Of a stretch of DNA of 64,000 bases, positions 8,388 through 16,979 are shown piece after piece. Below the pieces are notes generated by a model. That model worked only from the letters and a program-made list of their open reading frames with translations. It had not been told where the DNA came from and did not search any database. The stretch is taken from contig JAMJTW010000031.1 of NCBI GenBank assembly GCA_024281175.1, positions 84,100 to 148,099 on the forward strand, written 5' to 3'. Position 1 is the stretch's first letter. The number at the start of each line of letters is the position of its first letter. The DNA is from Candidatus Thiovulum imperiosus. Lineage in GTDB: Bacteria > Campylobacterota > Campylobacteria > Campylobacterales > Thiovulaceae. The translations under genes and the position numbers were made by a program.

Positions 8388-8954
8388 TTATCTCTTTCTT
8401 ATAAGTTTGGCTGGAACTCCACCAACAATTGAAAATGGCTCTACATCTTTTGTTACAACAGAACCAGCTCCTACTATTGAACTTTTTCCAATTTTTGTAT
8501 TTGCAGTAATTACAGAATTGGAAGCAATCCAAACATCATCTTCTATAACTATCTCTCCGTAAGTATGTCCCTGTTGAAGAAAAGGAGTATTAACTCTCTC
8601 AAAATTGTGATTAGAAGCTCTTAAAACACAATTTGGAGCAATTGCACAGTTCTCGCCAATTTCTATCTTTCCAGACGATGCACCTAGCTGTGAATTTGTA
8701 TTCATTGTAAAGTTATCTCCAATTTTGAGATAACCGTCATCATTGGCGTAAAGATAACTATTTTTGGAGATGGAGATATTTTTGCCTAATTCAATATTTT
8801 CAAAACCGTAAATTGTTACACCATCTTCTATTCGGAAAACTCCTTTTACCGATTTGAAAAGAGGTCTGTATCCGAAGTATCTTAGTTTCACACCAATTTG
8901 AGTTGGAATTGAACTTAAAAATGCTATATAAATCTGAAAAAACAGTTTCTTCAT
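8388..8954 (-). CDS. Left-handed beta-helix acyltransferase
   Basis: The 188 residues carry imperfect hexapeptide repeats from about residue 45 on (for example IGDNFTMNTNSQLGASSGKIEIGENCAI) and end in the classic VGAGSVVTKDVEPFSIVGGVPAKLIRKR of O-acetyltransferases such as WbbJ. It probably transfers an acetyl group from acetyl-CoA to a sugar of the surface glycan. The start directly abuts the stop of the cyclase gene upstream, so both belong to the same minus-strand operon. The acceptor cannot be deduced. Confidence 0.85.
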   Translation of the reverse strand: MKKLFFQIYIAFLSSIPTQIGVKLRYFGYRPLFKSVKGVFRIEDGVTIYGFENIELGKNISISKNSYLYANDDGYLKIGDNFTMNTNSQLGASSGKIEIGENCAIAPNCVLRASNHNFERVNTPFLQQGHTYGEIVIEDDVWIASNSVITANTKIGKSSIVGAGSVVTKDVEPFSIVGGVPAKLIRKR

Positions 8955-9599
8955 CTACTCTCCAAAAACTGTGCAAGGGAGACCATCGGAATTTGAAATA
9001 CAAAGAGGAGAAACAATTACCTTTTCTAAACTCTCCACTTCTCTCAAATCCATATCTTCAAGAATTAAAATTGGTCTATCTGGATTTAAAAAAGTTTTAT
9101 GAGCTTTCCGCCCTTCGATTCGATTTTGAAAACTTGAAATTGAAATTGAATCGAAACCAATGACTCTAATTTTTGGAAATTTGGAAACTAAAAAGTCATA
9201 GAGCTTTTCAGAAAAGCCGTAGTTCTCTCTCCAAAATCTCTCTTCTTCTCGAAAATGGCAAATTCCAGTCTTAATAATTAGAATATCGTAATCTTTCTCT
9301 ACTAATTTCTCCAATTTCTCCACAACCTCATCATAAATCAGAAGAGTTTTTGGCTCTATCTCAAGAAAAAGGGGTTTCTCAAAAAACCAAAAATTGGCTG
9401 GAAAACTAGAAATATCTTGTCCATTTTCGTAAAAGTGGTAAGGCATATCTATATGAGTTCCAATATGGACAGTTGTAGAGATAAAAGAGTCGTTGGCTAC
9501 ATCTCCATTTGAGATAGAACTTTTCTGTGCGATTTCAAATCTATTTCTATTTCCGTAAGTTGGTGTGTTTTTATCTATTGGGTAAGAGAGAAATTTCAA
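8955..9599 (-). CDS. Cyclase-family (kynurenine formamidase-like) metal-dependent hydrolase
   Basis: The 214-residue protein has the metal-binding motif HIGTHIDMPYHF near residue 46, the hallmark HxGTHxDxPxH of the cyclase superfamily, and a later VIGFDSISISS segment. Relatives hydrolyse N-formylkynurenine or cyclic amides. Within a glycan operon the substrate is probably a modified sugar, but this is inference. The start is TTG at 9599, overlapping the epimerase stop. Confidence 0.8.
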   Translation of the reverse strand: MKFLSYPIDKNTPTYGNRNRFEIAQKSSISNGDVANDSFISTTVHIGTHIDMPYHFYENGQDISSFPANFWFFEKPLFLEIEPKTLLIYDEVVEKLEKLVEKDYDILIIKTGICHFREEERFWRENYGFSEKLYDFLVSKFPKIRVIGFDSISISSFQNRIEGRKAHKTFLNPDRPILILEDMDLREVESLEKVIVSPLCISNSDGLPCTVFGE

Positions 9600-10474
9600 A
9601 ACTCATCCTCCGAAATAGTTCTAATCACCTCTAAAAGTCCTTGACCTAAATCTACGAATGGATTTGCTACAAGTTTTTTAGCGACAGTTGGATGAAAAGC
9701 GTAAGGTGTAATTTTATAGTGTCCAAAATAGTCTCTATCGATATTTACAATTTCCAATTTATTCCCTAAAATCTCATTTATCATAGTGAGCAATTCCACT
9801 CTCTTCATCTTTTCTAAACCAGTAAGAATTAGATGTTCATTCTCAAACTCAATATTTTCTAAAATATCAACTGATAGTCTAGCAGTATCGACAACATGGA
9901 TATACTCTCTAACATCTTCTCCATCTCCTTTATACTCTAACTTTCCAGTTTCTAAAGCTTTGGAGATGAGGTTGTAGATATAGTTATTGTGACTAGCCCT
10001 CTCTCCATAAACTGAACCGTAACGGATAATAGAGTATTTTAATCCATATCTCTTATAATACTCCTCAATGATTTTTTCACTTGTCCGCTTGGAAATACCG
10101 TAAAAAGAGCCATCTTCAGAGAGTGCGTAAGCACTGGAGGCATAAATAAATCTCTCAACTGTTCTGTTGTTTCTACACGCTTCAAGAATATTCATATTTC
10201 CAATGACATTTATTGTCATAGTATCCATAGGTTTGCCTATTGCTTCATCAAGATTAGCCACAGCTACAAAGTTATAGACAAAATTTGCATCTTCTATAGC
10301 TTTTTCAACAGACTCTCTATTTAAAATATCAACTTCGATAAACTCTTGAGAAGTTCGAAGATAGGGAGATTTAACTCTATCTGCTATAACAACACGGTAA
10401 TCTCTTCTACTAAGCTCATCAGCTACATAACTCCCAAGAAAACCACTTCCTCCAAAAACTACTGCTTTTTTCAA
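9596..10474 (-). CDS. NAD-dependent sugar epimerase/dehydratase
   Basis: An extended SDR of 292 residues with the nucleotide-binding motif GGSGFLGSYVADEL at the N terminus and the catalytic YGISKRTSEK near residue 124. The REYIHVVDTARL segment near residue 195 is typical of sugar-nucleotide epimerases. It should modify a nucleotide sugar for the surface glycan; the substrate is unknown. Translation starts at TTG 10474, decided by GGAGGA just upstream. The first 25 bases of this start region are duplicated at 10797-10821, on the other side of the truncated nuclease. Confidence 0.85.
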   Translation of the reverse strand: MKKAVVFGGSGFLGSYVADELSRRDYRVVIADRVKSPYLRTSQEFIEVDILNRESVEKAIEDANFVYNFVAVANLDEAIGKPMDTMTINVIGNMNILEACRNNRTVERFIYASSAYALSEDGSFYGISKRTSEKIIEEYYKRYGLKYSIIRYGSVYGERASHNNYIYNLISKALETGKLEYKGDGEDVREYIHVVDTARLSVDILENIEFENEHLILTGLEKMKRVELLTMINEILGNKLEIVNIDRDYFGHYKITPYAFHPTVAKKLVANPFVDLGQGLLEVIRTISEDEF

Positions 10475-10821
10475 TTATCCTCCAATTTTAAATATTTCTC
10501 TATCTTTTCGAGTTACTTCTTTTGTTCGCTATCTTATCGCTATTTAAATAAGATGTAAGTTGCTCAAAATCTCTGTTAGAAAGTTCTACTTCAACTCTTT
10601 TGGCTTCAAGAAAAAATATTTTTCCATTAGCAGAAAATTTAATATCAACTCTCCTGTTTGTAACCGTTGTATCCTCAAAAATGATATTTTCACTCATACC
10701 GATTTCCCAACCAAAATGTTTGAAAAAAGGCATGATTAGATGAAACATTGTTCCTGTTTCTGACAAGTCTTTTGGAAATGCAAGAAGTTCTCTTATTTCT
10801 TTTTTCAATTATTCTCCAATT
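10465..10821. repeat. 25-bp direct repeat bracketing the nuclease fragment
   Basis: The sequence CTTTTTTCAATTAT then C or T then CTCCAATTTTAA occurs at about 10465-10490 and again at about 10798-10823 with one difference. Each copy holds a Shine-Dalgarno, a TTG start and the first codons (Leu/Met-Lys-Lys). The repeat spacing is 334 bases. It suggests that the fragment between them arrived by a duplication or recombination at the epimerase start. Confidence 0.65.
10500..10808 (-). pseudogene. Truncated HsdR_N-like nuclease fragment
   Basis: Only 102 residues remain. The stretch TGTMFHLIMPFFKHFGWEIG, then RRVDIKF and FFLEAKR, matches the N-terminal PD-(D/E)xK nuclease domain found in type I restriction subunits and stand-alone relatives, with the Asp and the ExK catalytic residues present. 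After LTSYLNSDKIA the reading becomes Asn/Ser/Lys-rich and stops. Reading one base off continues as TKEVTRKDREIFKIGG and stops just before the epimerase start, which suggests a frameshift. The fragment starts with TTG behind GGAGAA. It may be dead, or a minimal nuclease. Confidence 0.55.
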
Positions 10822-11343
10822 TTAACTGTAAAGTTGTGATAGTCTATATTCTTGATTGCAAGAATATAGATTTATCTTATTTCCATTTCTATTTTTTGAA
10901 GTAGTGCCTTTATTAAGTTTTGTTGTAAATGCTATTTTTTTAAAGAAAATATCTTTTTTGAAACTTGAATTCAACAATCTTGCTTGACGAATTAGATATT
11001 CAGCAAAATTTTTGCTAACTAAAAGTTGTTTATAAGCACTCCTTGGATTATCAGACTTTAAATCTATAAGGAGAACAATGAGTTTTTCTTCCAGTTCAAT
11101 AAAGATGATTGCATCAGCTTTTTTATTAATAGTTGCTACATGAGAATTGAAAAATGGAAATATCTGACAGTTTCTTAATTCTATATCAAGGGAAAAAGCG
11201 ACAACTCGTTTAGAAGTTTGAATAGAAACTTTTCTACATTGTGCATTTTCTTTTTTTTCTATAAGCTCTATTTTTCCACCACTATTTGATATCTTAAATC
11301 TACTATCAATAACCTCATCTAAAGTGGAAATGAAACTACTCAA
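10822..11343 (-). CDS. Uncharacterised partner of the AAA ATPase
   Basis: The 173-residue protein is not recognised with certainty. The middle reads KKADAIIFIELEEKLIVLLIDLKSD, a pattern compatible with a small PD-(D/E)xK-type core (Asp, then DxK), followed by a helical AYKQLLVSKNFAEYLI. The C terminus is Asn/Lys-rich and has several aromatic residues. Its start overlaps the stop of the upstream AAA ATPase gene by eight bases, so the two are coupled. ATPase plus small nuclease-like partner is a common arrangement in antiphage systems, so a defence role is a reasonable inference. Confidence 0.5.
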   Translation of the reverse strand: MSSFISTLDEVIDSRFKISNSGGKIELIEKKENAQCRKVSIQTSKRVVAFSLDIELRNCQIFPFFNSHVATINKKADAIIFIELEEKLIVLLIDLKSDNPRSAYKQLLVSKNFAEYLIRQARLLNSSFKKDIFFKKIAFTTKLNKGTTSKNRNGNKINLYSCNQEYRLSQLYS

Positions 11344-12709
11344 CTTCTAAATCTTCCATTTTAGAGTAATAGATATCATCAGATGAACTATTTAAAGAGT
11401 TTATGACATCATCAAATGTTTCAGCCAAAATTCCATTTTGTGAATTTATTTCCATCTCAAGAATAGAGTTCTTATTTAAAAGATAAGCAGAAACATCTTT
11501 TACCTCAAGCAAACTATCTTCAGAGTAATCATACTTTTTTAATAGCTCATCTCTACCTTTGAAATTCTCTTTTAACATAATAAGATTATTAAGTTCTCTA
11601 ACTATATAATCGCTATGAGTTGAAAGAATTATATTTATTCCCCTATTTACAGTTTTTACTAATAACCTAGCAATATTTCTCTGATTATCTGGGTGCAAAT
11701 TTAACTCTGGTTCATCAATAATAAGATAATCCCCTTTTTTAGCAATATGCTCTAAATAGAAAGATAGTGAGAAAAATGTTTTGACAGTTGATGATGTCAG
11801 GTGAATAGGTATAGATTTATTGAAATTATTTCTATTGTTTTGACGGTTTTTATAGGGCAAATAAGTTATTCCCTCTTTATCGACTTTATACCTTCCATTT
11901 AAAATTGTCTTATTTAAATCTGACGACAAGTCAATGAACTCTGTCTTTAACTTTTTGAGGTTGTGTATTTCATTCAAAAACTCTATATAATCGGCTATTG
12001 GTTTTGGATATTTAGAAAAAACTAAATCTTTAAATAAATCTAACGGTTCTATATCACTTTTTTGTAGATGGTCAAAAAGTGTATTCCGTTTTGTATTTAG
12101 CTCTCTATAAAATAGATTTAATCCTGTTCTTTCAGCAGGAAGCAGAAAAATATTCTCTTCTTGAAAAATGATACTTAGAAAAACTGAAGCTATCCTAGAA
12201 TAAATGAAGTCTGAAGGCATTTTCTCTTCTAAAATAAAAGTTATTTCATAACTATCCTTTTCTTTTATCACTCCAAAGATTTTTTTTCTATTTTTTCCCA
12301 AAGATATATTGTCAGATATAGTCTTACTTTGAAGATTTTCAAGTATCTTTTTTTTGTTTAAACCTACTTCTATTTCAAAATTTTGAAAAGTATCTTCGGT
12401 AGTAGAAAAAAAGTTGTGAATATATTTTTTTATATTTGCTTGTCCAGTTTTTTGGAATATTTCAAAATTACTTGATATAAACTCATATACATCTAATTTA
12501 TATATTCCGTTTTTATCTAACTCTTTTTTTATAGGCTCAAAAATTTTTTGTTCTATAAAAAAACTTTTTTCTGTTAAAGCCATATACAACATATAGTTTA
12601 GGTATGTTTTTCCGCTATTGTTCTGTCCAACAACAATAGTTAGCTTGTTTAACTTGACACTACCATCTTCGATATTTCCCAAGTTTTTAACTTTTATTTG
12701 CTCTATCAC
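11336..12709 (-). CDS. OLD/RecF-like AAA ATPase (AAA_21/AAA_15 type)
   Basis: The 457-residue protein has Walker A GQNNSGKT at residues 28-35 within an N terminus typical of overcoming-lysogenization-defect ATPases (KVKNLGNIEDGSV). The ABC-like Walker B LIIDEPELNLHPDNQR and the switch His in ILSTHSDYIVRELNN lie in the C-terminal half. No TOPRIM domain is fused, so nuclease activity would need a partner, plausibly the next gene. The start is GTG at 12709, overlapping the dehydrogenase stop as GTGA. The base composition looks more A+T-rich than the flanking sugar genes, consistent with later arrival. Confidence 0.8.
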   Translation of the reverse strand: MIEQIKVKNLGNIEDGSVKLNKLTIVVGQNNSGKTYLNYMLYMALTEKSFFIEQKIFEPIKKELDKNGIYKLDVYEFISSNFEIFQKTGQANIKKYIHNFFSTTEDTFQNFEIEVGLNKKKILENLQSKTISDNISLGKNRKKIFGVIKEKDSYEITFILEEKMPSDFIYSRIASVFLSIIFQEENIFLLPAERTGLNLFYRELNTKRNTLFDHLQKSDIEPLDLFKDLVFSKYPKPIADYIEFLNEIHNLKKLKTEFIDLSSDLNKTILNGRYKVDKEGITYLPYKNRQNNRNNFNKSIPIHLTSSTVKTFFSLSFYLEHIAKKGDYLIIDEPELNLHPDNQRNIARLLVKTVNRGINIILSTHSDYIVRELNNLIMLKENFKGRDELLKKYDYSEDSLLEVKDVSAYLLNKNSILEMEINSQNGILAETFDDVINSLNSSSDDIYYSKMEDLEVE

Positions 12710-13617
12710 TTCCCAAAAAACTCCCGAATATGTCTAATAGCACTCATTCCCATCGCCTCAACTGCCTCTTTTGCATTTCCGCCAATATGAGGAGTTGTTA
12801 TAAGGTTTGGTAACTCTATCAGTTCTCTATCTTCTGGAGGCTCAGTCACATAAGCATCGACAGCTCCACCAGCAATTTCACCACTTTTTAGAGCATTTTT
12901 AAGAGCTTCTTCATTAATTATCCCACCTCTTGCAGAATTTAGAATAAATGCACTCTCTTTCATTAATTTGAACTCTCTCTCTCCGATGAGGTTTTCAGTA
13001 GATTTATCGAACGGAGTGTGAATTGTTACAAAATCGGCTTCTCTGTATATCTCATCTTTACTCTTCTCAACCGCTCCAACACTTTTATAGTATACATCTT
13101 GTTCAATAATATCATTTACAAGTATCTTGCATTGAAAAGGTTCTAAAAGTCGGATTAGCTCTTTTCCAATATGACCGACTCCAATTATTCCAACTGTTTT
13201 TCCAGTAAGTTGGAAACCTCCAGATTTGTTCCACTCTCCAGACTTGAGTTGATTAGATGTTATGTATAAATTTCTAGCTAACATTAACATATATCCAAGA
13301 GTCATTTCCGCAACAGAAAGGCGATTTACCCCTCCGCTCCAGCCAATTTTTATATTTTTATCTGTAAATGTGATGTTGTTTAAGCCAACTCCATACTTTG
13401 AGACAATCTTGATATTTGGACACTTTTTAAGAACCTCATCATCAACTGGTTCTAAACCGACAATTACGCCATCAGCATCTTCAATAAATTGGATAAGCTC
13501 CTCTTTAGAAAAGCGTTTCCCCTCTAAATTTAGTTTTGCATCTGGAAAGTATCTATAAATCTCTTTTTGTAAATTTTTGTTCTTTGAAAATGATGGTGAA
13601 GTAGCAACTATCTTCAA
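12706..13617 (-). CDS. D-isomer-specific 2-hydroxyacid dehydrogenase
   Basis: The 303 residues show the NAD-binding fold with GIIGVGHIGKELIRLL near residue 143 and the catalytic set: Arg in LNSARGGIINEEAL, Glu in TEPPEDREL and His in TTPHIGGNAKEA. It resembles phosphoglycerate dehydrogenase without the C-terminal regulatory domain. In this glycan operon it probably oxidises or reduces a hydroxyacid precursor of an unusual sugar rather than serving serine synthesis, which is inference. The AAA ATPase gene follows directly with a four-base overlap. Confidence 0.88.
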   Translation of the reverse strand: MKIVATSPSFSKNKNLQKEIYRYFPDAKLNLEGKRFSKEELIQFIEDADGVIVGLEPVDDEVLKKCPNIKIVSKYGVGLNNITFTDKNIKIGWSGGVNRLSVAEMTLGYMLMLARNLYITSNQLKSGEWNKSGGFQLTGKTVGIIGVGHIGKELIRLLEPFQCKILVNDIIEQDVYYKSVGAVEKSKDEIYREADFVTIHTPFDKSTENLIGEREFKLMKESAFILNSARGGIINEEALKNALKSGEIAGGAVDAYVTEPPEDRELIELPNLITTPHIGGNAKEAVEAMGMSAIRHIREFFGK

Positions 13618-13625
13618 TGTAATTC

Positions 13626-15089
13626 CTATAAATCAAATGCTTTTATTATATTCTCTTCTGTGGGTTCTACAAAAAAATTATCTTTATACCAGTTTGCAAT
13701 TTCAGAAACTCTTTCAGGGTTCTCTTCTCTAAACTTGGAGAGTTGTTCAATTTTTTCTTCTAATTCCTCTTTTTCATAAACGATATCCCAAATTTCACCT
13801 TTACCAAATTCAACAAGAGGGTTGGCAGTAAGGTTGTCTTGAGAAGCGATAAGAATTACAGAGACTCCAACTGCAACAGCCTCAACTGCTGTTCCAGAAC
13901 CAGAAGTAATTATAAGTTTTGAAGTTTTAAAAATATCATAGAGATTTCCAGAGAGAATTTGAAAATTGTTTGGAATTTTAAAATCTTGAGGTTTGTAGAG
14001 AGGGTGCAATTTAAGAAATATCTCACTCTCTATCTCTCTTCCAAAATCGATAATAAAATCTGTGTCAGATTTGATATATGAACCCATGAGAACTATTTTC
14101 TTCTGCCCTTCTGCTACAAAGTTAAAAATCGATTTGTATCGAAATGCTACGCCTGTTTTGTAGAGAGAGTTTTTCAAATAGTGTTTTCCATTTGCTAAAA
14201 CAGAGTGTGGAGCGTACCCCAACTCTCTATCAACTTCAAAAATATTGGAGTGTAGATAAGAGGGGTAGACTAAAAAAGTTTGAGTAGCATATATCTTTCC
14301 AGTTCCACCAGAAGAGAGATAACCTAAATTGAAACTTCTCTCAATTACTTGAAATTCACTCCATGAAACTATCTTTTTAAACTCCATTTCAGCAACTCTT
14401 TTCCCAACAAAATATCTTACAAATGCTTCCAAGCTCTGATTTCTTATATCTCTGATGAGGTGATAATTTAAAAGCTTATCTTTTCCTAGAAGAAGTAGAG
14501 TCTGAAAAGGGTAGAGAGAGACTTGAAAGAGAATTTTGAAAATATCTATAAAAGAGATAAGTTCATAGTCAAAAACAAAATTCTTATCTTCTCTTTGAAG
14601 AATTAGAAGCAGTTTTATAAATTTTATTGGATTAATTCCAATCTTATAAATTCGAGGAAGAAATGAGTATTTCAAATTTCTCTTTTCTAAAACTTTGTAG
14701 AGTCCTTCAAAGTAAGAGTCATCATATTTTTCCTTTTCCAAAATCTTATCTGAAAGAAAAAATATATCGATTAGAATTTCAGATTCTCCACCCTTTTTTT
14801 TCCAAATTAGATGAAAAACTATTTTTTGAGTTGTAAAGATTGCAAGTTTTAGGGAGATTTTAAGATAGAAAATTAGAAAAGAGAGAAAGAGTTGGAAAAC
14901 AGTCCAATTTCTCCTCTCTTTTAGAAACCACTCTTTTGGGAAATCAGAAGTGTAAGGGTTTGAGATAACTGTTGTATTGATTACAGAGTAGAGTCCAGAC
15001 AAATTGGACTTCTTTACTCTATTTATATACCTAAAATACTCTTCTCTCCGTTTTTGAAACTCCTCATCTAAAGTTCTTGCATCCATCAT
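13626..15089 (-). CDS. GT-B-like glycosyl/polymer transferase
   Basis: The 487-residue protein has a hydrophobic segment near residues 68-95 (VFQLFLSFLIFYLKISLKLA) and a C-terminal half resembling the donor lobe of GT-B transferases: IVLMGSYIKSDTDFII, then SEIFLKLHPLYKPQDF, then SKLIITSGSGTAVEAVAVG. The last two are reminiscent of CDP-glycerol or capsule-type transferases that bind a CMP- or UDP-linked donor. The gene overlaps the adjacent cytidylyltransferase by four bases, so it may use the CMP-linked product. The exact family was not identified. Confidence 0.6.
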   Translation of the reverse strand: MMDARTLDEEFQKRREEYFRYINRVKKSNLSGLYSVINTTVISNPYTSDFPKEWFLKERRNWTVFQLFLSFLIFYLKISLKLAIFTTQKIVFHLIWKKKGGESEILIDIFFLSDKILEKEKYDDSYFEGLYKVLEKRNLKYSFLPRIYKIGINPIKFIKLLLILQREDKNFVFDYELISFIDIFKILFQVSLYPFQTLLLLGKDKLLNYHLIRDIRNQSLEAFVRYFVGKRVAEMEFKKIVSWSEFQVIERSFNLGYLSSGGTGKIYATQTFLVYPSYLHSNIFEVDRELGYAPHSVLANGKHYLKNSLYKTGVAFRYKSIFNFVAEGQKKIVLMGSYIKSDTDFIIDFGREIESEIFLKLHPLYKPQDFKIPNNFQILSGNLYDIFKTSKLIITSGSGTAVEAVAVGVSVILIASQDNLTANPLVEFGKGEIWDIVYEKEELEEKIEQLSKFREENPERVSEIANWYKDNFFVEPTEENIIKAFDL

Positions 15090-15835
15090 TTGTAAGGGGT
15101 TTCTTCTTCAGAAAAGTTGTGTTCAAGTAACCATCTTGTTGTCATATCTATCTGCCAACTTGTATCAATATCACAACCAAATGTATTATAAATTGGAACT
15201 ATCTTCTGTCCCATCCACTTTTGAGGAAGAAGACCACTCTCCAAATCATCTAAACATTTTGCTCTTACAACAGAATGGCTCATATCAGCAAAGAAAACAT
15301 CACCTTGAGAGTCTCGATCACAATTGAGAGTTGCTGGGTCTCCAAAACAGTCGAAACCTACAAATGGGTCTAAGAAACCATCGCTATTCAATTTTCTAGC
15401 TCGGAGAGGACTATACATATTGAATTTTGTTACAGTAACAGCTGAATCAGCTTCAGGATTTTTTTGAAGTGTTTCAAGAGCTTCATCGATAAGTCTATTA
15501 TCTACGGTGAGTGCATTTCCCATTAAGACAACTACATTTTGAACATCTACTCCAAATTTTTCTTTTATTTTAAAATAGGCATCAACAAGAGCATCTTCAA
15601 ATAAAGCTCCATCAGTTGCTAAATAGTCTGGTCTCTCAACTCTACGAATTCCATTCTCATCTGCATATTTCATAATATCTTCATCATCTGAAGAGATGAA
15701 AACCTCATCAACATATTTTGAGTTTTGAGCCGCCATAATTGGGTATGCAAAAGCTGGTCTCCCTAAGATAGACATCTTGTTTTTATCTTTAACCCCTTTT
15801 GAACCTTTTCTTGCTAAAAGTATTGCTACTGTCAT
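15086..15835 (-). CDS. Second CMP-sugar cytidylyltransferase
   Basis: The 249 residues begin MTVAILLARKGSKGVKDKN, the CTP-binding loop of NeuA/KdsB-like enzymes, with VDEVFISSDDEDIMKYA near residue 42 and a C-terminal GCDIDTSWQIDM metal-binding stretch. It should activate an acidic sugar as its CMP derivative. It differs clearly from PseF, so the locus may use two different CMP-sugars. No NeuB-type synthase is in the window, so the acid it activates cannot be named. It is coupled by four-base overlaps to the genes on both sides. Confidence 0.82.
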   Translation of the reverse strand: MTVAILLARKGSKGVKDKNKMSILGRPAFAYPIMAAQNSKYVDEVFISSDDEDIMKYADENGIRRVERPDYLATDGALFEDALVDAYFKIKEKFGVDVQNVVVLMGNALTVDNRLIDEALETLQKNPEADSAVTVTKFNMYSPLRARKLNSDGFLDPFVGFDCFGDPATLNCDRDSQGDVFFADMSHSVVRAKCLDDLESGLLPQKWMGQKIVPIYNTFGCDIDTSWQIDMTTRWLLEHNFSEEETPYK

Positions 15836-16548
15836 ATTTGACCTCCATTCACATCTATTATAGAACCTGTTATATAACTAGAAGCATCTGATGCCAAAAA
15901 TAGTATTGGTCCAACTTGATCATCAACTTCCGCTAATCTCTGAAGAGGTATCTTCTCTTCTAAATTCTTCAACTCTTCTGCTGTCATACTCTCCATCAAC
16001 ATATCTGTTTTTGTTTGACTTGGAGAGAGAACATTTACATTTATACCAAAAGGTGCTACTTCAAAAGCTAACTGTTTTGAGAAACCGATAATTCCAGCTT
16101 TACTTCCGACATAGTGAACTCCACTTACAGGACTTCTATGTCTTCCAGCAATAGAAGAGACATTTACTATTTTTCCATATCTTCTCTCTTTCATTCCTCT
16201 AACTACATGTTTGGATATTAGGAAAAAAGATTTTAGATTTACATCTAAAACAGAACTCCACTCTTCGGCTGAAATATCTTCAATTTTATGAGTGAAATTT
16301 ATTCCAGCAACATTTACTAAAATATCTACTTCACCACTCTCTTTAAGAGCCTCTTCTATCTCCTCTTCACTTTCTAAATCCACTTTTAGAAATCTTGTAT
16401 TTGGTATTTCTCCACTGCTTCTTGAGAAGTAAGTCACTTCAGCTCCAGCTTTTAGAAAGGCTTCAACAACACCTTTTCCAATTCCTCGACTACCGCCAAC
16501 AACCAAAACTCTCTTCCCCGTAAAGTCATATTTCACATTTTGAAACAT
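15832..16548 (-). CDS. Short-chain dehydrogenase/reductase (FabG-like)
   Basis: A classical SDR of 238 residues: GGSRGIGKGVVEAF near residue 17, the NVAGIN loop near residue 80, Ser in VNVSSIAGRH and the YVGSKAG active site near residue 149, and the C-terminal SSYITGSIIDVNGG. It resembles 3-oxoacyl-ACP reductase, but the operon points to reduction of a sugar or sugar-acid intermediate. The overlap with the cytidylyltransferase start is four bases. Confidence 0.88.
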   Translation of the reverse strand: MFQNVKYDFTGKRVLVVGGSRGIGKGVVEAFLKAGAEVTYFSRSSGEIPNTRFLKVDLESEEEIEEALKESGEVDILVNVAGINFTHKIEDISAEEWSSVLDVNLKSFFLISKHVVRGMKERRYGKIVNVSSIAGRHRSPVSGVHYVGSKAGIIGFSKQLAFEVAPFGINVNVLSPSQTKTDMLMESMTAEELKNLEEKIPLQRLAEVDDQVGPILFLASDASSYITGSIIDVNGGQI

Positions 16549-16550
16549 TT

Positions 16551-16979
16551 CTACTCTTCTGTATAGATATGGTCTACATCTGGTCTAGTTATAGCTAATC
16601 GAATTCCAGGTTTATCTCCCACACACTTAATTTTGTGTTTAATTCCCTTTTTAACGACGATGATGTCATGTTGAGCAACTCTTTTTGTTCCAACTCCATC
16701 TATATACCACTCCCATTCGCCTTCTAAAATTATCCAAGACTCATCTGCATCGGAGTGGTAATGCTCTCTATTGCCCTCTTCTGGAAATTGTCGAATTAGA
16801 ACTCCACCAAAAAGTTCATTATAGATAACTCTAACAGCCCAAGAGTCATCTTCTCCAAAATTGCTTTTAAGTTCATTTAAATTTACTGTTGGTAAGTTCT
16901 CATACTTTGTAAGAATGACATTATTAACACCATCATCTTTCAACACATTATTAACATCATCATCATGAATTTCTTTCAT
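16551..16979 (-). CDS. Cupin-domain protein
   Basis: The 142-residue protein has one cupin barrel with the metal-binding pattern REHYHSDADESWIILEGEWE (His-x-His then Glu) near residue 82 and a second motif KHKIKCVGDKPG near residue 116. Small cupins in glycan loci act as isomerases or epimerases of sugars or as binding proteins; nothing here decides which. It lies two bases upstream of the SDR gene and overlaps the sulfotransferase gene by four. Confidence 0.78.
   Translation of the reverse strand: MKEIHDDDVNNVLKDDGVNNVILTKYENLPTVNLNELKSNFGEDDSWAVRVIYNELFGGVLIRQFPEEGNREHYHSDADESWIILEGEWEWYIDGVGTKRVAQHDIIVVKKGIKHKIKCVGDKPGIRLAITRPDVDHIYTEE

Noticed and set aside
10500-10808. Intact type I restriction subunit
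   Set aside because: Only the N-terminal nuclease region remains; no helicase or specificity gene is near.
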